From: Maccoyibacter intestinihominis
Lineage (GTDB): Bacteria > Bacillota > Clostridia > Lachnospirales > Lachnospiraceae
Length of the DNA stretch: 64,000 bases
Assembly: GCF_040096355.1 (NCBI RefSeq)
Contig: NZ_JBBMEX010000001.1
Location: 62,001 to 126,000, forward strand
Reading direction: 5' to 3'
This document shows positions 51,746 to 59,859 of the stretch, piece after piece (positions within the stretch are counted from its first letter, which is position 1; every line of letters starts with the position of its first letter). The notes under the pieces were generated by a model, which had not been told where the DNA came from, searched no databases, and worked only from the letters and a program-made list of their open reading frames with translations. A program made the position numbers and the translations under genes.

Positions 51746-52924
51746 ATGTTATATCGTAAAAATCCAAAAAACGGTAAAGAATTGTCAATTTTAGGCTATG
51801 GTTGTCTGAGATTCACAAAAAAAGGCGGCGTGATCGACCAGAAAAAGGCAGAGGAAGAGATGAAGGCTGCCATTGAAAACGGTGTCAACTATTTTGATAC
51901 GGCATACACCTATCATGGAAGTGAAGTCTGTCTTGGAAAATTTTTAGCAAAAGGATATCGGGATAAAGTCAACATTGCCACAAAACTGCCGCATTACTAT
52001 ATCAAAACGATCGAGGATATGGAAAAGTGTTTTGAGGAACAGTTACAGAGACTGCAGACGGATCACATCGAGTATTATCTGATGCATATGCTCAATGATG
52101 CTGCTACCTGGAAACGACTGACAGACCTTGGAATGGAAGCATGGATTGCAGGAAAAAAGGCCGAAGGAAAGATTGAAAACATCGGCTTTTCTTTTCATGG
52201 AGCAACGGAGCAGTTCATAAAGATCATAGATGCATATGACTGGGATTTTTGCCAGATACAGTTCAACTATATGGATGAACATTCGCAGGCAGGGCTCAGG
52301 GGATTACAGTATGCAGCGGGAAAAGGTCTGCCGGTGATCATTATGGAGCCGCTGCGCGGCGGACGATTGGTACAGGGACTGCCGGAGAGTGCAAAACGGG
52401 TATTTGAAAAAACAACACCAAAGCGCAGTCCGGCAGAATGGGGACTCCGCTGGGTATGGAATCACCCCGAAGTTACGGTTATCCTATCGGGAATGAATGA
52501 GATAGAGCAGGTAGAGGAAAATGTGCGGATCGCATCCGAAGCCAAGGCAGATTCCCTGAGCAAAGAAGAACTGGATGTCTTTGAGCAGGTAAAACAGGAG
52601 ATCAATAAAAAAATCAAAGTACCGTGTACCGGATGTGCTTATTGTATGCCGTGTCCGCAGGGCGTGGATATTCCAGGATGTTTTTCGGCATATAATATGC
52701 GGTATACCGATGGCTGGTATGCAGGATTTAAGACGTATTTCATGTGTACAACACTTCGGAAAAATCAGACGAATGCTTCAAAATGTGTCGGCTGTGGCAA
52801 ATGTGAACAGCATTGTCCGCAGAGTATTCCGATCCGGCAAAAATTAAAAGAGGTCCGACAGCATATGGAAGGACCGGTGTACCATGTAGGGCGGTTTGTG
52901 GCAAAACACACCAGAAAGGATTAG
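51746..52924 (+). CDS. Aldo/keto reductase with C-terminal 4Fe-4S ferredoxin domain
   Basis: The 392-residue protein has an N-terminal aldo/keto reductase barrel with the catalytic Asp-Tyr region (NYFDTAYTYHGSE), LATKL-like K (VNIATKLP) and His (YLMHML), then cluster motifs CTGCAYCMPCPQGVDIP and CVGCGKCEQHCPQ. Such iron-sulfur AKR proteins are common in anaerobes; substrates are mostly unknown. It starts 9 bases after EFR1 and probably forms a redox pair with it. Confidence 0.92.
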   Translation: MLYRKNPKNGKELSILGYGCLRFTKKGGVIDQKKAEEEMKAAIENGVNYFDTAYTYHGSEVCLGKFLAKGYRDKVNIATKLPHYYIKTIEDMEKCFEEQLQRLQTDHIEYYLMHMLNDAATWKRLTDLGMEAWIAGKKAEGKIENIGFSFHGATEQFIKIIDAYDWDFCQIQFNYMDEHSQAGLRGLQYAAGKGLPVIIMEPLRGGRLVQGLPESAKRVFEKTTPKRSPAEWGLRWVWNHPEVTVILSGMNEIEQVEENVRIASEAKADSLSKEELDVFEQVKQEINKKIKVPCTGCAYCMPCPQGVDIPGCFSAYNMRYTDGWYAGFKTYFMCTTLRKNQTNASKCVGCGKCEQHCPQSIPIRQKLKEVRQHMEGPVYHVGRFVAKHTRKD

Positions 52925-53170
52925 GGTTTGGCTTGCTATTTTTATACCGCCAGTTTATCAAAGTATCGGGAGAACCGATCTATCAAAAAGTCATAAGTAT
53001 CGAAAAAATCGATACATCAAAATATCAAAAAGATTCACAAACATTCAAAATTCAAAGAAAAGCAGGACAGGAGTCTGTCTGAGAACAAACTGGAAAAGCT
53101 GTTTTTTCAATGACATAAAACATAAAAACAGGAGAGAAAGGAAAAACTAGATAGAAAACAATTTTTCTGC
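52925..53170 (+). other. Intergenic region before the copper operon
   Basis: No gene is supported here. It contains a small palindrome GTATCG-N7-CGATAC (around 53000-53018) and a TATCRAAA-rich stretch, but no U-run that would make a clear terminator. Confidence 0.4.
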
Positions 53171-53220
53171 TTGACAAATACCCCCGAAGGGTATATAACA
53201 AAGATACCCAAATAGGGTAT
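53171..53220 (+). promoter_or_regulatory. Copper-operon promoter with two CsoR-type operators
   Basis: TTGACA (53171-53176), a 17-base spacer and TATAAC (53194-53199) form the promoter. ATACCC-N5-GGGTAT occurs twice, at 53178-53194 (between -35 and -10) and 53204-53220 (just after the start site). The centres are 26 bp apart. GC-tract palindromes of this type bind CsoR-family repressors. Confidence 0.85.
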
Positions 53221-53233
53221 ATGGAGGTGGAAT

Positions 53234-53542
53234 ATGGAAAAGAAAGATTGCTGTTGTTGCAGTGAAAAACAGACCATGCGGTCTGAGGAGCAAAAAAAGG
53301 CATTGCTAAACCGTTTGAAACGCATTGAGGGCCAGGTGCGTGGGATCCAGGCGATGATAGAAAAAGATTCTTACTGCAATGACATTCTGATACAGTCTGC
53401 TGCAGTCAGTGCGGCGATGAACGCATTTAATAAAGAGATTTTAGCAAGTCATATCCACAGTTGTGTGGTGCGTGATATACGCGCCGGAAACGATGAGGTT
53501 GTGGATGAACTTGTGACTACCATACAAAAATTAATGAAGTAA
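53234..53542 (+). CDS. csoR: CsoR-family copper-sensing repressor
   Basis: The 102-residue all-helical repressor (DUF156) has the family order LNRLKRIEGQVRGIQAMIE, then Cys-His-Cys copper-ligand candidates: YCNDILIQ (Cys), SHIHSCVVRD (His and Cys, HxxxC spacing). Cu(I) binding releases DNA and derepresses the operon. An extra Cys-rich tip (CCCCSEK) precedes the core. It directly precedes copA and follows its operators by 13 bases. Confidence 0.92.
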   Translation: MEKKDCCCCSEKQTMRSEEQKKALLNRLKRIEGQVRGIQAMIEKDSYCNDILIQSAAVSAAMNAFNKEILASHIHSCVVRDIRAGNDEVVDELVTTIQKLMK

Positions 53543-53555
53543 TGGAGGCATAAAA

Positions 53556-55814
53556 TTGAAACAGTATACAGTAACGGGTATGAACTGTGCCGCCTGCTCT
53601 GCAAGGGTAGAAAAGGCTGTCTTAAAAGTGGAGGGTGTTACCTCCTGCTCCGTCAGTCTGCTGACAAATTCCATGGCAGTCGAAGGTACGGCAAGTCCTG
53701 CAAGTATTATCAAAGCCGTAAAGGATGCAGGCTATGGAGCAAAAGAAAAAGGAAACGAAGCAGAGAAAAGGTCTAATGAAGCTGAGGACGCACTAGAGGA
53801 TCATGAGACACCAAAGCTAAAAAAGAGACTGGCAGCATCGGTCATTTTTTTGCTGATCCTCATGTATTTTTCCATGGGACATATGATGTGGAACTGGAAA
53901 ATTCCGGCGTGGTTTGGAGGAAATCATGTGGCAATGGGATTGCTGCAGTTACTCTTAGCAGGAATCATCATGGTCATCAACCAGAGATTTTTTATCAGCG
54001 GTTTTCAGGGACTATTGCACAGATCTCCGAATATGGACACCTTAGTTGCATTAGGAGCATCCGCTTCTTATCTGTGGAGTGTTTATGCATTGTTTGCGAT
54101 GACAAAGGCACAGACGGTTGGAGATATGGATGCTGTCATGCACTACATGGACGAGTTCTATTTTGAGTCGGCGGCAATGATACTGACCCTGATCACGGTT
54201 GGCAAGATGTTAGAGGCAAAGTCAAAGGGAAAGACAACCGATGCCTTAAAGAGCCTTATGAAATTAGCACCGCAAAATGCTACGGTGATCCGTGGTGAGA
54301 GTGAAGTGACGGTTTCAATAGAAGAAGTAAAAAAAGGTGATATTTTTGTGGTGCGTCCGGGAGAAAATATCCCTGTAGACGGCGTGATCTTAGAAGGCAG
54401 TAGTGCAGTGAATGAAGCGGCATTGACCGGTGAGAGTATCCCGGTGGACAAGACCGTAGGAGATTCCGTATCGGCAGCTACGATCAACCAGTCGGGATTT
54501 ATCCGATGTGAGGCATCGCGTGTTGGCGTAGATACGACGTTATCACAGATCATCAAAATGGTCAGTGATGCGGCAGCTACGAAAGCACCGATCGCAAAAG
54601 TCGCAGATAAAGTTTCCGGGGTATTTGTTCCGATCGTAATTTCCATTGCAGCGGTGACACTGGTGGTCTGGCTGTTGCTTGGAAGAGAATTCAGTTATGC
54701 ATTAGCACGAAGTATTTCCGTACTGGTCATCAGCTGCCCGTGTGCACTCGGACTTGCAACACCGGTTGCCATTATGGTTGGAAACGGTGTGGGTGCAAAA
54801 AACGGAATTTTATTTAAAACGGCGGCAACCTTGGAAAATGCAGGAAAAGTCAATGTGGTTGCACTGGATAAGACCGGAACCATCACCGAGGGAGAACCAA
54901 AAGTGACGGACATGATCCCTGCAGAGGGATATACGCAGGAGACACTTTTAGAGCTTGCAATTGCATTAGAAGCAAAGAGTGAACATCCGTTGGCAAAAGC
55001 TGTGATGCAAAAAGGAGAAGAGCTCGGAAAGAGGGCATTAGAAGTTGCTGATTTTTCGGCACTTCCGGGAAATGGACTGACAGCCGTATTGTCCGGTAAA
55101 ACGTTAGTGGGAGGAAGTCTTAGTTTTATAGGAAGTAAGACAGAGATTCCAAAAGAATTACAGGAACAGGCAGAAGCACTTTCCGAACAGGGAAAAACAC
55201 CGCTGGTATTTATGGAGAATGAGCAGTTAGCAGGTATCATTGCGGTGGCAGATACGATCAAAGCAGACAGCCCGAAAGCGGTAAAAGAACTGCGGGATAT
55301 GGGAATTGAAGTCATTATGTTAACCGGTGACAACGAGCGGACAGCAAAAGCCATTGGCAGACAGGCAGGTGTAGATGAAGTTATTGCAGGAGTATTGCCG
55401 GATGGAAAAGAGAGTGTGATCCGCAGTCTGAAACAGCAGGGAAAAGTGGCAATGGTAGGCGATGGTATCAACGATGCACCGGCATTGACAAGGGCAGATG
55501 TCGGTATCGCTATCGGTGCAGGAGCCGATGTGGCGGTAGATGCTGCAGATGTAGTATTGATGAAAAGCCGGTTATCCGATGTCCCGGCAGCGATCCGTCT
55601 GAGCCGTGCAACGCTTCGAAATATCCATGAAAATCTGTTCTGGGCATTTATCTATAATATCATAGGAATACCGTTAGCAGCAGGATGCTATGTAAAATGG
55701 GGACTGACCTTAAATCCGATGTTTGGTGCAGCGGCAATGAGTTTGTCAAGTTTCTGTGTTGTAACAAATGCACTGCGGTTGAATTTTTGTAAAATACATC
55801 CAGCAGAAAAATAA
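53556..55814 (+). CDS. copA: Copper-exporting P1B-type ATPase
   Basis: The start is a TTG at 53556, spaced from GGAGG; the protein then begins KQYTVTGMNCAACSARVEKAV. The ~752 residues comprise one N-terminal HMA domain (CAAC), eight helices, the actuator TGES loop (LTGESIPVD), the CPC ion-path motif (SCPCALG), the phosphorylation site DKTGTITEG, HP (SEHPLAKA) and GDGINDAPAL. The CPC motif plus a late NxxxxxP/MS pair indicates Cu(I) export. It is the main detoxification gene of this operon. Confidence 0.95.
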   Translation: MKQYTVTGMNCAACSARVEKAVLKVEGVTSCSVSLLTNSMAVEGTASPASIIKAVKDAGYGAKEKGNEAEKRSNEAEDALEDHETPKLKKRLAASVIFLLILMYFSMGHMMWNWKIPAWFGGNHVAMGLLQLLLAGIIMVINQRFFISGFQGLLHRSPNMDTLVALGASASYLWSVYALFAMTKAQTVGDMDAVMHYMDEFYFESAAMILTLITVGKMLEAKSKGKTTDALKSLMKLAPQNATVIRGESEVTVSIEEVKKGDIFVVRPGENIPVDGVILEGSSAVNEAALTGESIPVDKTVGDSVSAATINQSGFIRCEASRVGVDTTLSQIIKMVSDAAATKAPIAKVADKVSGVFVPIVISIAAVTLVVWLLLGREFSYALARSISVLVISCPCALGLATPVAIMVGNGVGAKNGILFKTAATLENAGKVNVVALDKTGTITEGEPKVTDMIPAEGYTQETLLELAIALEAKSEHPLAKAVMQKGEELGKRALEVADFSALPGNGLTAVLSGKTLVGGSLSFIGSKTEIPKELQEQAEALSEQGKTPLVFMENEQLAGIIAVADTIKADSPKAVKELRDMGIEVIMLTGDNERTAKAIGRQAGVDEVIAGVLPDGKESVIRSLKQQGKVAMVGDGINDAPALTRADVGIAIGAGADVAVDAADVVLMKSRLSDVPAAIRLSRATLRNIHENLFWAFIYNIIGIPLAAGCYVKWGLTLNPMFGAAAMSLSSFCVVTNALRLNFCKIHPAEK

Positions 55815-55845
55815 ATTTTATCAAAGGAAAAAGGAGAGAAAGAAC

Positions 55846-56103
55846 ATGACAAAAACAACATTAAAAATCGATGGTATGATGTGTGGAATGTGTGAATCAC
55901 ATATGAATGATGCAATTCGGAACGCATTCAATGTAAAAAAGGTGACATCTTCCCATACAGCGGGAGAAAGTGTCATTATCAGTGAAGAACCGTTAGATGA
56001 GGCAAAATTGGCAGAAGTTGTCGGAGAGACCGGATACACATTAGAAGGGATCAGTAGTGAGCCATATACAAAAGGCGGACGGTTTTCTTTTTTAAAAAAA
56101 TAA
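55846..56103 (+). CDS. copZ: CopZ-like copper chaperone (HMA domain)
   Basis: The 85-residue single HMA domain protein has the metal loop MMCGMCESHMND (CxxC). It is a likely cytosolic carrier delivering Cu(I) to CopA. It lies 31 bases after copA and ends in a terminator, completing csoR-copA-copZ. Confidence 0.88.
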   Translation: MTKTTLKIDGMMCGMCESHMNDAIRNAFNVKKVTSSHTAGESVIISEEPLDEAKLAEVVGETGYTLEGISSEPYTKGGRFSFLKK

Positions 56104-56136
56104 TAGCGGCATGAAAAAGCCAAAATAAAGCAGAAC

Positions 56137-56180
56137 AGTGGGACATGACTTTTATAAAAAGAAGTGTTCCACTTATTTTT
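56137..56180 (+). terminator. Terminator of the copper operon
   Basis: AGTGGGACA pairs with TGTTCCACT (one wobble), an inner CTTTTA/TAAAAG extension follows, and the tail is TATTTTTG. Confidence 0.75.
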
Positions 56181-56270
56181 GTTCAAAAAGTTGAAGACAA
56201 TTACTGCGTAGTCTCGTTATAATAAATGAACAGGTAAAAAGAAATTAAAAAATGAGAGGAGGCGGATAAA

Positions 56271-56780
56271 ATCAGTACGGAAGAACAATTCGAGGCATTG
56301 CTTCGTACCTACGAAAAACTCGTATATTCCATCTGTTTGAAAATGGTAAAGAATCCGTTTGATGCGCAAGACCTGACGCAGGAAACTTTTTTATCCGCCT
56401 ATAAAAAACTGTCGGAGTTTGATGGAACTTACGAGAAAGCATGGGTCAGCCGGATCGCGACCAATAAATGCCTCGATTATCTAAAAAATGCAGCAAGAAG
56501 GTCGGAGCCGAAAGAGGATATCTATTTTGAAGAGATCAAAGACCAGAGAGCCGGTCCGGAAGAGATATACATCGATCAGGAGGCAAAGCAATTTGTGTTG
56601 AAGATCTGTGGGCAGATCAAACCGCCTTATGATAAAATTGCAAGAGAACATTTTTATGAAGAAAAATCAGCAAGGGAAATCGCAGAGGAGTCAGGAAAGA
56701 ACTTAAAAACGGTTCAGACACAGATCTATCGGGCAAAGGCACTGATCAAAAAACAGATGGAAGGAGGAAGCAGCAAATGA
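56271..56780 (+). CDS. ECF sigma factor (apparent AUC start)
   Basis: The sigma-70 region 2 (LVYSICLKMVKNPFDAQDLTQETFLSAYKKL) and region 4 (KIAREHFYEEKSAREIAEESG ... TVQTQIYRAKALIKKQM) identify an ECF sigma factor. Homology-like sequence extends upstream of the first TTG (56298) as STEEQFEALLRTYEK. The best ribosome site (AGGAGG, 56257-56262) sits 8 bases before an ATC codon at 56271, and no ATG/GTG/TTG is in frame between. An AUC start, or a mutated ATG, is the simplest reading. The anti-sigma gene overlaps by 4 bases. Confidence 0.9.
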   Translation: MSTEEQFEALLRTYEKLVYSICLKMVKNPFDAQDLTQETFLSAYKKLSEFDGTYEKAWVSRIATNKCLDYLKNAARRSEPKEDIYFEEIKDQRAGPEEIYIDQEAKQFVLKICGQIKPPYDKIAREHFYEEKSAREIAEESGKNLKTVQTQIYRAKALIKKQMEGGSSK

Positions 56781-57262
56781 CAGAGGAACATACACACATC
56801 AGCGATGAAATGTGGAAAAAATATGCACAGGGAACCTTGAGTACCAAGGAAGAAGAAAAACTTTATACGCATGTAGGATGTTGTACTTATTGTGCAGAAC
56901 GTTTTGCAAATATTGTAGAAACAGATTTTTTTGCAGAGCCGCCATCCTATCTCTACGACGAGATTGTCGAGCGGAGCCGGAAGGTGGATGTTCAGGCGGC
57001 AGCAACAGTGAGAAAAACCTCTAAGAAGATGAAGATATTGTTCTATAGCCTGAAAGTGGGATTTGCAGTTGCAGCTTCCATCTTTTTACTGACGATGACC
57101 ACCACGTTAGAACAGAATCCGTTTGAGTTTTCAGAGGTTCAGCAGCAAGAGAATAAGCCTTCGATCACAAAAAAAATAAATGATAACAGCTATAAGTTTA
57201 CCGGTTATCTGCAGGATGCAACCAATCGATTATTAGAATTTAAAATTAAGGAGGATAAATAA
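56777..57262 (+). CDS. Zinc-finger (zf-HC2) membrane anti-sigma factor
   Basis: The 161-residue protein has an N-terminal zinc anti-sigma domain with H-x3-C-x2-C (HVGCCTYC) near residues 33-40, a single membrane helix (~95-115) and a short external tail. It overlaps the sigma gene by 4 bases (ATGA) and the next gene by one base. It should hold the sigma factor at the membrane until an envelope signal triggers release. Confidence 0.88.
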   Translation: MTEEHTHISDEMWKKYAQGTLSTKEEEKLYTHVGCCTYCAERFANIVETDFFAEPPSYLYDEIVERSRKVDVQAAATVRKTSKKMKILFYSLKVGFAVAASIFLLTMTTTLEQNPFEFSEVQQQENKPSITKKINDNSYKFTGYLQDATNRLLEFKIKEDK

Positions 57263-57816
57263 TGATCAGGAAAAAAAGTAAAGGATGGACATTTATCTTT
57301 TCGCTTCTGCCGGGAGCAGGAGAGATGTATATGGGATTTATGAAACAGGGAGTCAGTATCATGGGATTGTTTTTTGCAACCATAGCAGTTGCGGCAACTC
57401 TGAATATCGGACCGCTTACGATCGTACTTCCGATCATATGGTGCTACAGTTTTTTTAATGTCCACAACATGTACAGTCTGAGCGATGAGGAATTTTATGC
57501 ATTAGAAGATGATTACATTTTTCATTTAGACCGTATTTTACCGATCAATCAGTGGAGCAAACAGCAAAATAAAATTGTCGCAGGTATTTTGATCATTGCC
57601 GGAATCTGCATTTTCTGGAATGAGTGTGTGGATTATCTTATCGGCTCCTGGATTTATGTATGGTTTTCAGAGAGTATTGCTAATTCCATTAGCCAGTTTC
57701 TGCATACCTTACCGCGACTTGTAATAGCGGTGATCCTGATCTGCGTGGGTATCCGCATGATCAAAGGAAAGAAAGTGCAGCTTGACTTAGAAGAGGAAAA
57801 AAAGGAGGAACTGTAA
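57262..57816 (+). CDS. Small multi-helix membrane protein of the ECF operon
   Basis: The 184-residue protein has about four to five membrane helices. The N-terminal SLLPGAGEMYMGFMKQGV resembles the TM2-domain motif, and the C terminus is charged. It is embedded between the anti-sigma gene and a LiaF/DUF5668-like gene with 1-base gaps, so it is probably part of the same envelope-response module. Function unknown. Confidence 0.8.
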   Translation: MIRKKSKGWTFIFSLLPGAGEMYMGFMKQGVSIMGLFFATIAVAATLNIGPLTIVLPIIWCYSFFNVHNMYSLSDEEFYALEDDYIFHLDRILPINQWSKQQNKIVAGILIIAGICIFWNECVDYLIGSWIYVWFSESIANSISQFLHTLPRLVIAVILICVGIRMIKGKKVQLDLEEEKKEEL

Positions 57817-57817
57817 G

Positions 57818-58114
57818 ATGAAAACCAGAAGAGTAGGAAGTCTTACCTGTGGAGCCTTGTTGATCATATTTGGAGTTTTGTTTATGGTGCATATGTTTGT
57901 TCCGGCACTCAAATATGAGTTCATCATTAAATTCTGGCCGGTCATTTTAATCGCACTGGGCGTAGAAATGCTGTTGTCCTGTCGCAATAAAGAGGAAGGC
58001 ATAAAGCTTAAATATGATGGAGCGGCGATCTTTCTGACGATCCTGCTGGGATTCTTTGCGATGGGAATGGGAGTGCTGCAGTATTGTGTGGAGAATTTTC
58101 CGGTGTGCATTTAA
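57818..58114 (+). CDS. Small DUF5668-like membrane protein
   Basis: The 98-residue protein has three hydrophobic segments with the LiaI/LiaF-TM (DUF5668) pattern: VGSLTCGALLIIFGVLFM, then KFWPVILIALGVEMLLS. It is the last gene of the ECF sigma operon and ends at a strong terminator. In relatives such proteins sit near cell-envelope stress regulators; a direct role is inference. Confidence 0.78.
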   Translation: MKTRRVGSLTCGALLIIFGVLFMVHMFVPALKYEFIIKFWPVILIALGVEMLLSCRNKEEGIKLKYDGAAIFLTILLGFFAMGMGVLQYCVENFPVCI

Positions 58115-58170
58115 AAAATATTCCTACAGGGAAGATGTCTGAACATAAATCCCTGTAGGAATATTTTTTT
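58114..58170 (+). terminator. Terminator of the ECF sigma operon
   Basis: A ~17-bp stem (AAATATTCCTACAGGGA / TCCCTGTAGGAATATTT) with an 18-base loop is followed by a long T-run. Confidence 0.9.
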
Positions 58171-58270
58171 ACCGTGTTGTCGCAACTCAAGGTTTTTTTT
58201 TATTTTGTTTTACAACGTTGTCTCAGTTAAAGGGGTTTATTTTTTGTTTTACAGTATTGTCTAAGTTCAA
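58171..58270 (+). repeat. Three imperfect ~40-bp AT-rich direct repeats
   Basis: Units begin at 58171 (ACCGTGTTGTCGCAACTCAA), 58212 (ACAACGTTGTCTCAGTTAAA) and 58251 (ACAGTATTGTCTAAGTTCAA), with periods of 41 and 39 bases. Each carries a TTGTCnnAnTT core and a T-rich tail. They lie between the ECF operon terminator and the long inverted repeat. Confidence 0.65.
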
Positions 58271-58441
58271 AGAATTCTATTATATTATTGGACTATATTG
58301 TACTACTTTAAAAGGTGTTCATTTCGCAACGATAAAAGCTTTTGTATTTTCATGACGGATTCAGAATAATTCTTTTATAATTCTTTGATATTTTCAATAC
58401 TACTCTATCGTAAGATCCATAATCGTTTTTTGCGATACCGT

Positions 58442-58656
58442 GTTCCGTTCGGCAATGCACTGGGTACATGGTGTGGGATATTAGACATTCGAGACTTTCT
58501 CAAACAACCAGCAATTCTGCGACAGGAAGTCGCAGAAAGACACCACCGCCATGGAGGGCGGATTGGTGTCGTTTGCGTCCGTCTCCAACCCCATTTCAGA
58601 GAAAGTCCGAAAGTCTTATATCCCAACACCCGAACCCGGTGCATTGCCGAACAGAA
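58442..58656. repeat. Long imperfect inverted repeat (~215 bp, MITE-like or structured RNA)
   Basis: The 5' arm (58442-58501) and 3' arm (58599-58656) pair along ~58 bases with roughly 85% matching. They include perfect blocks GTTCGGCAATGCAC/GTGCATTGCCGAAC and GACTTTCTC/GAGAAAGTC. The ~97-base interior carries two more hairpins: CTGCGAC/GTCGCAG (58517-58535) and GACACCA-CCGCC/GGCGG-TGGTGTC (58539-58570). It lies in an otherwise gene-free stretch (58173-58827), 170 bases before dgt. An ORF through it extends dgt only spuriously. Confidence 0.7.
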
Positions 58657-58827
58657 CTCCGATCACTGCCGGGAGATTTAAGAACATTCTTAATACCTGC
58701 ATCTATGCATGGCAAACTTGCGTTTCCAGATCTGAAAGAATTGAAAAAAAAGTCGAAAAAAATAAAGGAAATCCCACCCCAGCACAGAAATATTAAAATA
58801 GAGACTTTGCACCGTGGAGGAATTTGC

Positions 58828-59835
58828 ATGTCAATCAGGGAAAATTTAGAGCGGATGGAAGAGATTTCGTTAAGTCCGTTTGCTACACTTAGTGTCAATT
58901 CAAGAGGGCGAGACCGCGAAGAACCGCAGTGTGATATCCGTCCTGTTTTTCAAAGGGACAGAGACCGGATTTTGCACTGTAAGTCTTTTCGACGCCTAAA
59001 ACACAAGACACAGGTATTCTTAAGCCCGAAGGGAGACCATTACAGAACGCGTCTGACCCATACGTTAGAAGTGTCGCAGAATGCCCGCACCATTGCGAAA
59101 GCACTGCGTCTGAATGAGGATTTGGTCGAAGCCATTGCATTAGGCCATGATTTAGGGCATACACCATTTGGCCATGCGGGCGAGCGGATCTTGAATGAGC
59201 TGTGTGATGAAGGATACCGCCATAATGAGCAGAGTGTGCGGATTGTGGAGAAACTTGAAAAAGACGGTAAGGGACTGAACCTGACATGGGAAGTGCGTGA
59301 TGGGATATTAAACCACCAGACCAGTATGATGCCGCATACGCTAGAGGGAAAGATCGTCCGTTTGTCGGATAAGATCGCGTATATCAACCATGATATCGAC
59401 GATGCCATCCGCGCAAAAGTCATGAGTGAGGAAGATATCCCGTTAGAGATCCGCAAAGTTCTTGGTATGACAACCAAGGAACGTTTAAATACCCTGATAC
59501 ATAATATCATTATGAACAGTATGGGAAAAAATGATATTGTGATGTCAGAAGAGATCGGCGGTGCGATGCAGGATTTGCGAAAATTCATGTTTCAGAAAGT
59601 TTATACAAATCCTGCCGCAAAAGGTGAAGAAGCAAAGGCAGAGCGATTATTGTGTGAACTTTATGCACATTATATGGGACATATAGAGATATTGCCGGAG
59701 CAGTATCAGAGGATGCACAGTGAAGGCGAGAAAAAAGAACGCGTGGTGTGTGACTACATTTCGGGCATGACAGACCAGTATGCGGTGGCAAAATACAGAG
59801 AATTCTTTTTGCCAAAAGCATGGGAGATCGGCTAG
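58828..59835 (+). CDS. dgt: Deoxyguanosinetriphosphate triphosphohydrolase-like protein
   Basis: The ATG at 58828 follows GTGGAGG at 7 bases and gives ~335 residues; the longer frame from 58468 crosses the inverted repeat and has no ribosome site. It is an HD-domain dNTPase with HTLEVSQNARTIAKAL, the metal-binding GHDLGHTPFGHAGE and RHNEQSVRI. It hydrolyses dGTP (and other dNTPs) to nucleoside plus triphosphate. It sits immediately upstream of dnaG, as in many Clostridia. Confidence 0.93.
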   Translation: MSIRENLERMEEISLSPFATLSVNSRGRDREEPQCDIRPVFQRDRDRILHCKSFRRLKHKTQVFLSPKGDHYRTRLTHTLEVSQNARTIAKALRLNEDLVEAIALGHDLGHTPFGHAGERILNELCDEGYRHNEQSVRIVEKLEKDGKGLNLTWEVRDGILNHQTSMMPHTLEGKIVRLSDKIAYINHDIDDAIRAKVMSEEDIPLEIRKVLGMTTKERLNTLIHNIIMNSMGKNDIVMSEEIGGAMQDLRKFMFQKVYTNPAAKGEEAKAERLLCELYAHYMGHIEILPEQYQRMHSEGEKKERVVCDYISGMTDQYAVAKYREFFLPKAWEIG

Positions 59836-59859
59836 GAAAGGAGCAGGCAGAAGAAATAC

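Noticed and set aside
53000..53018. GTATCG-N7-CGATAC palindrome as an operator or terminator
   Set aside because: Only 6 bp, no U-run, not linked to a start site; kept only as part of the intergenic note.
54695..55471. Antisense 258-residue ORF in copA
   Set aside because: A shadow of codon bias in the copA gene; no signals of its own.
58468..58827. N-terminal extension of dgt by 120 codons
   Set aside because: It runs through the long inverted repeat, has no ribosome site, and the normal Dgt start with GTGGAGG is at 58828.
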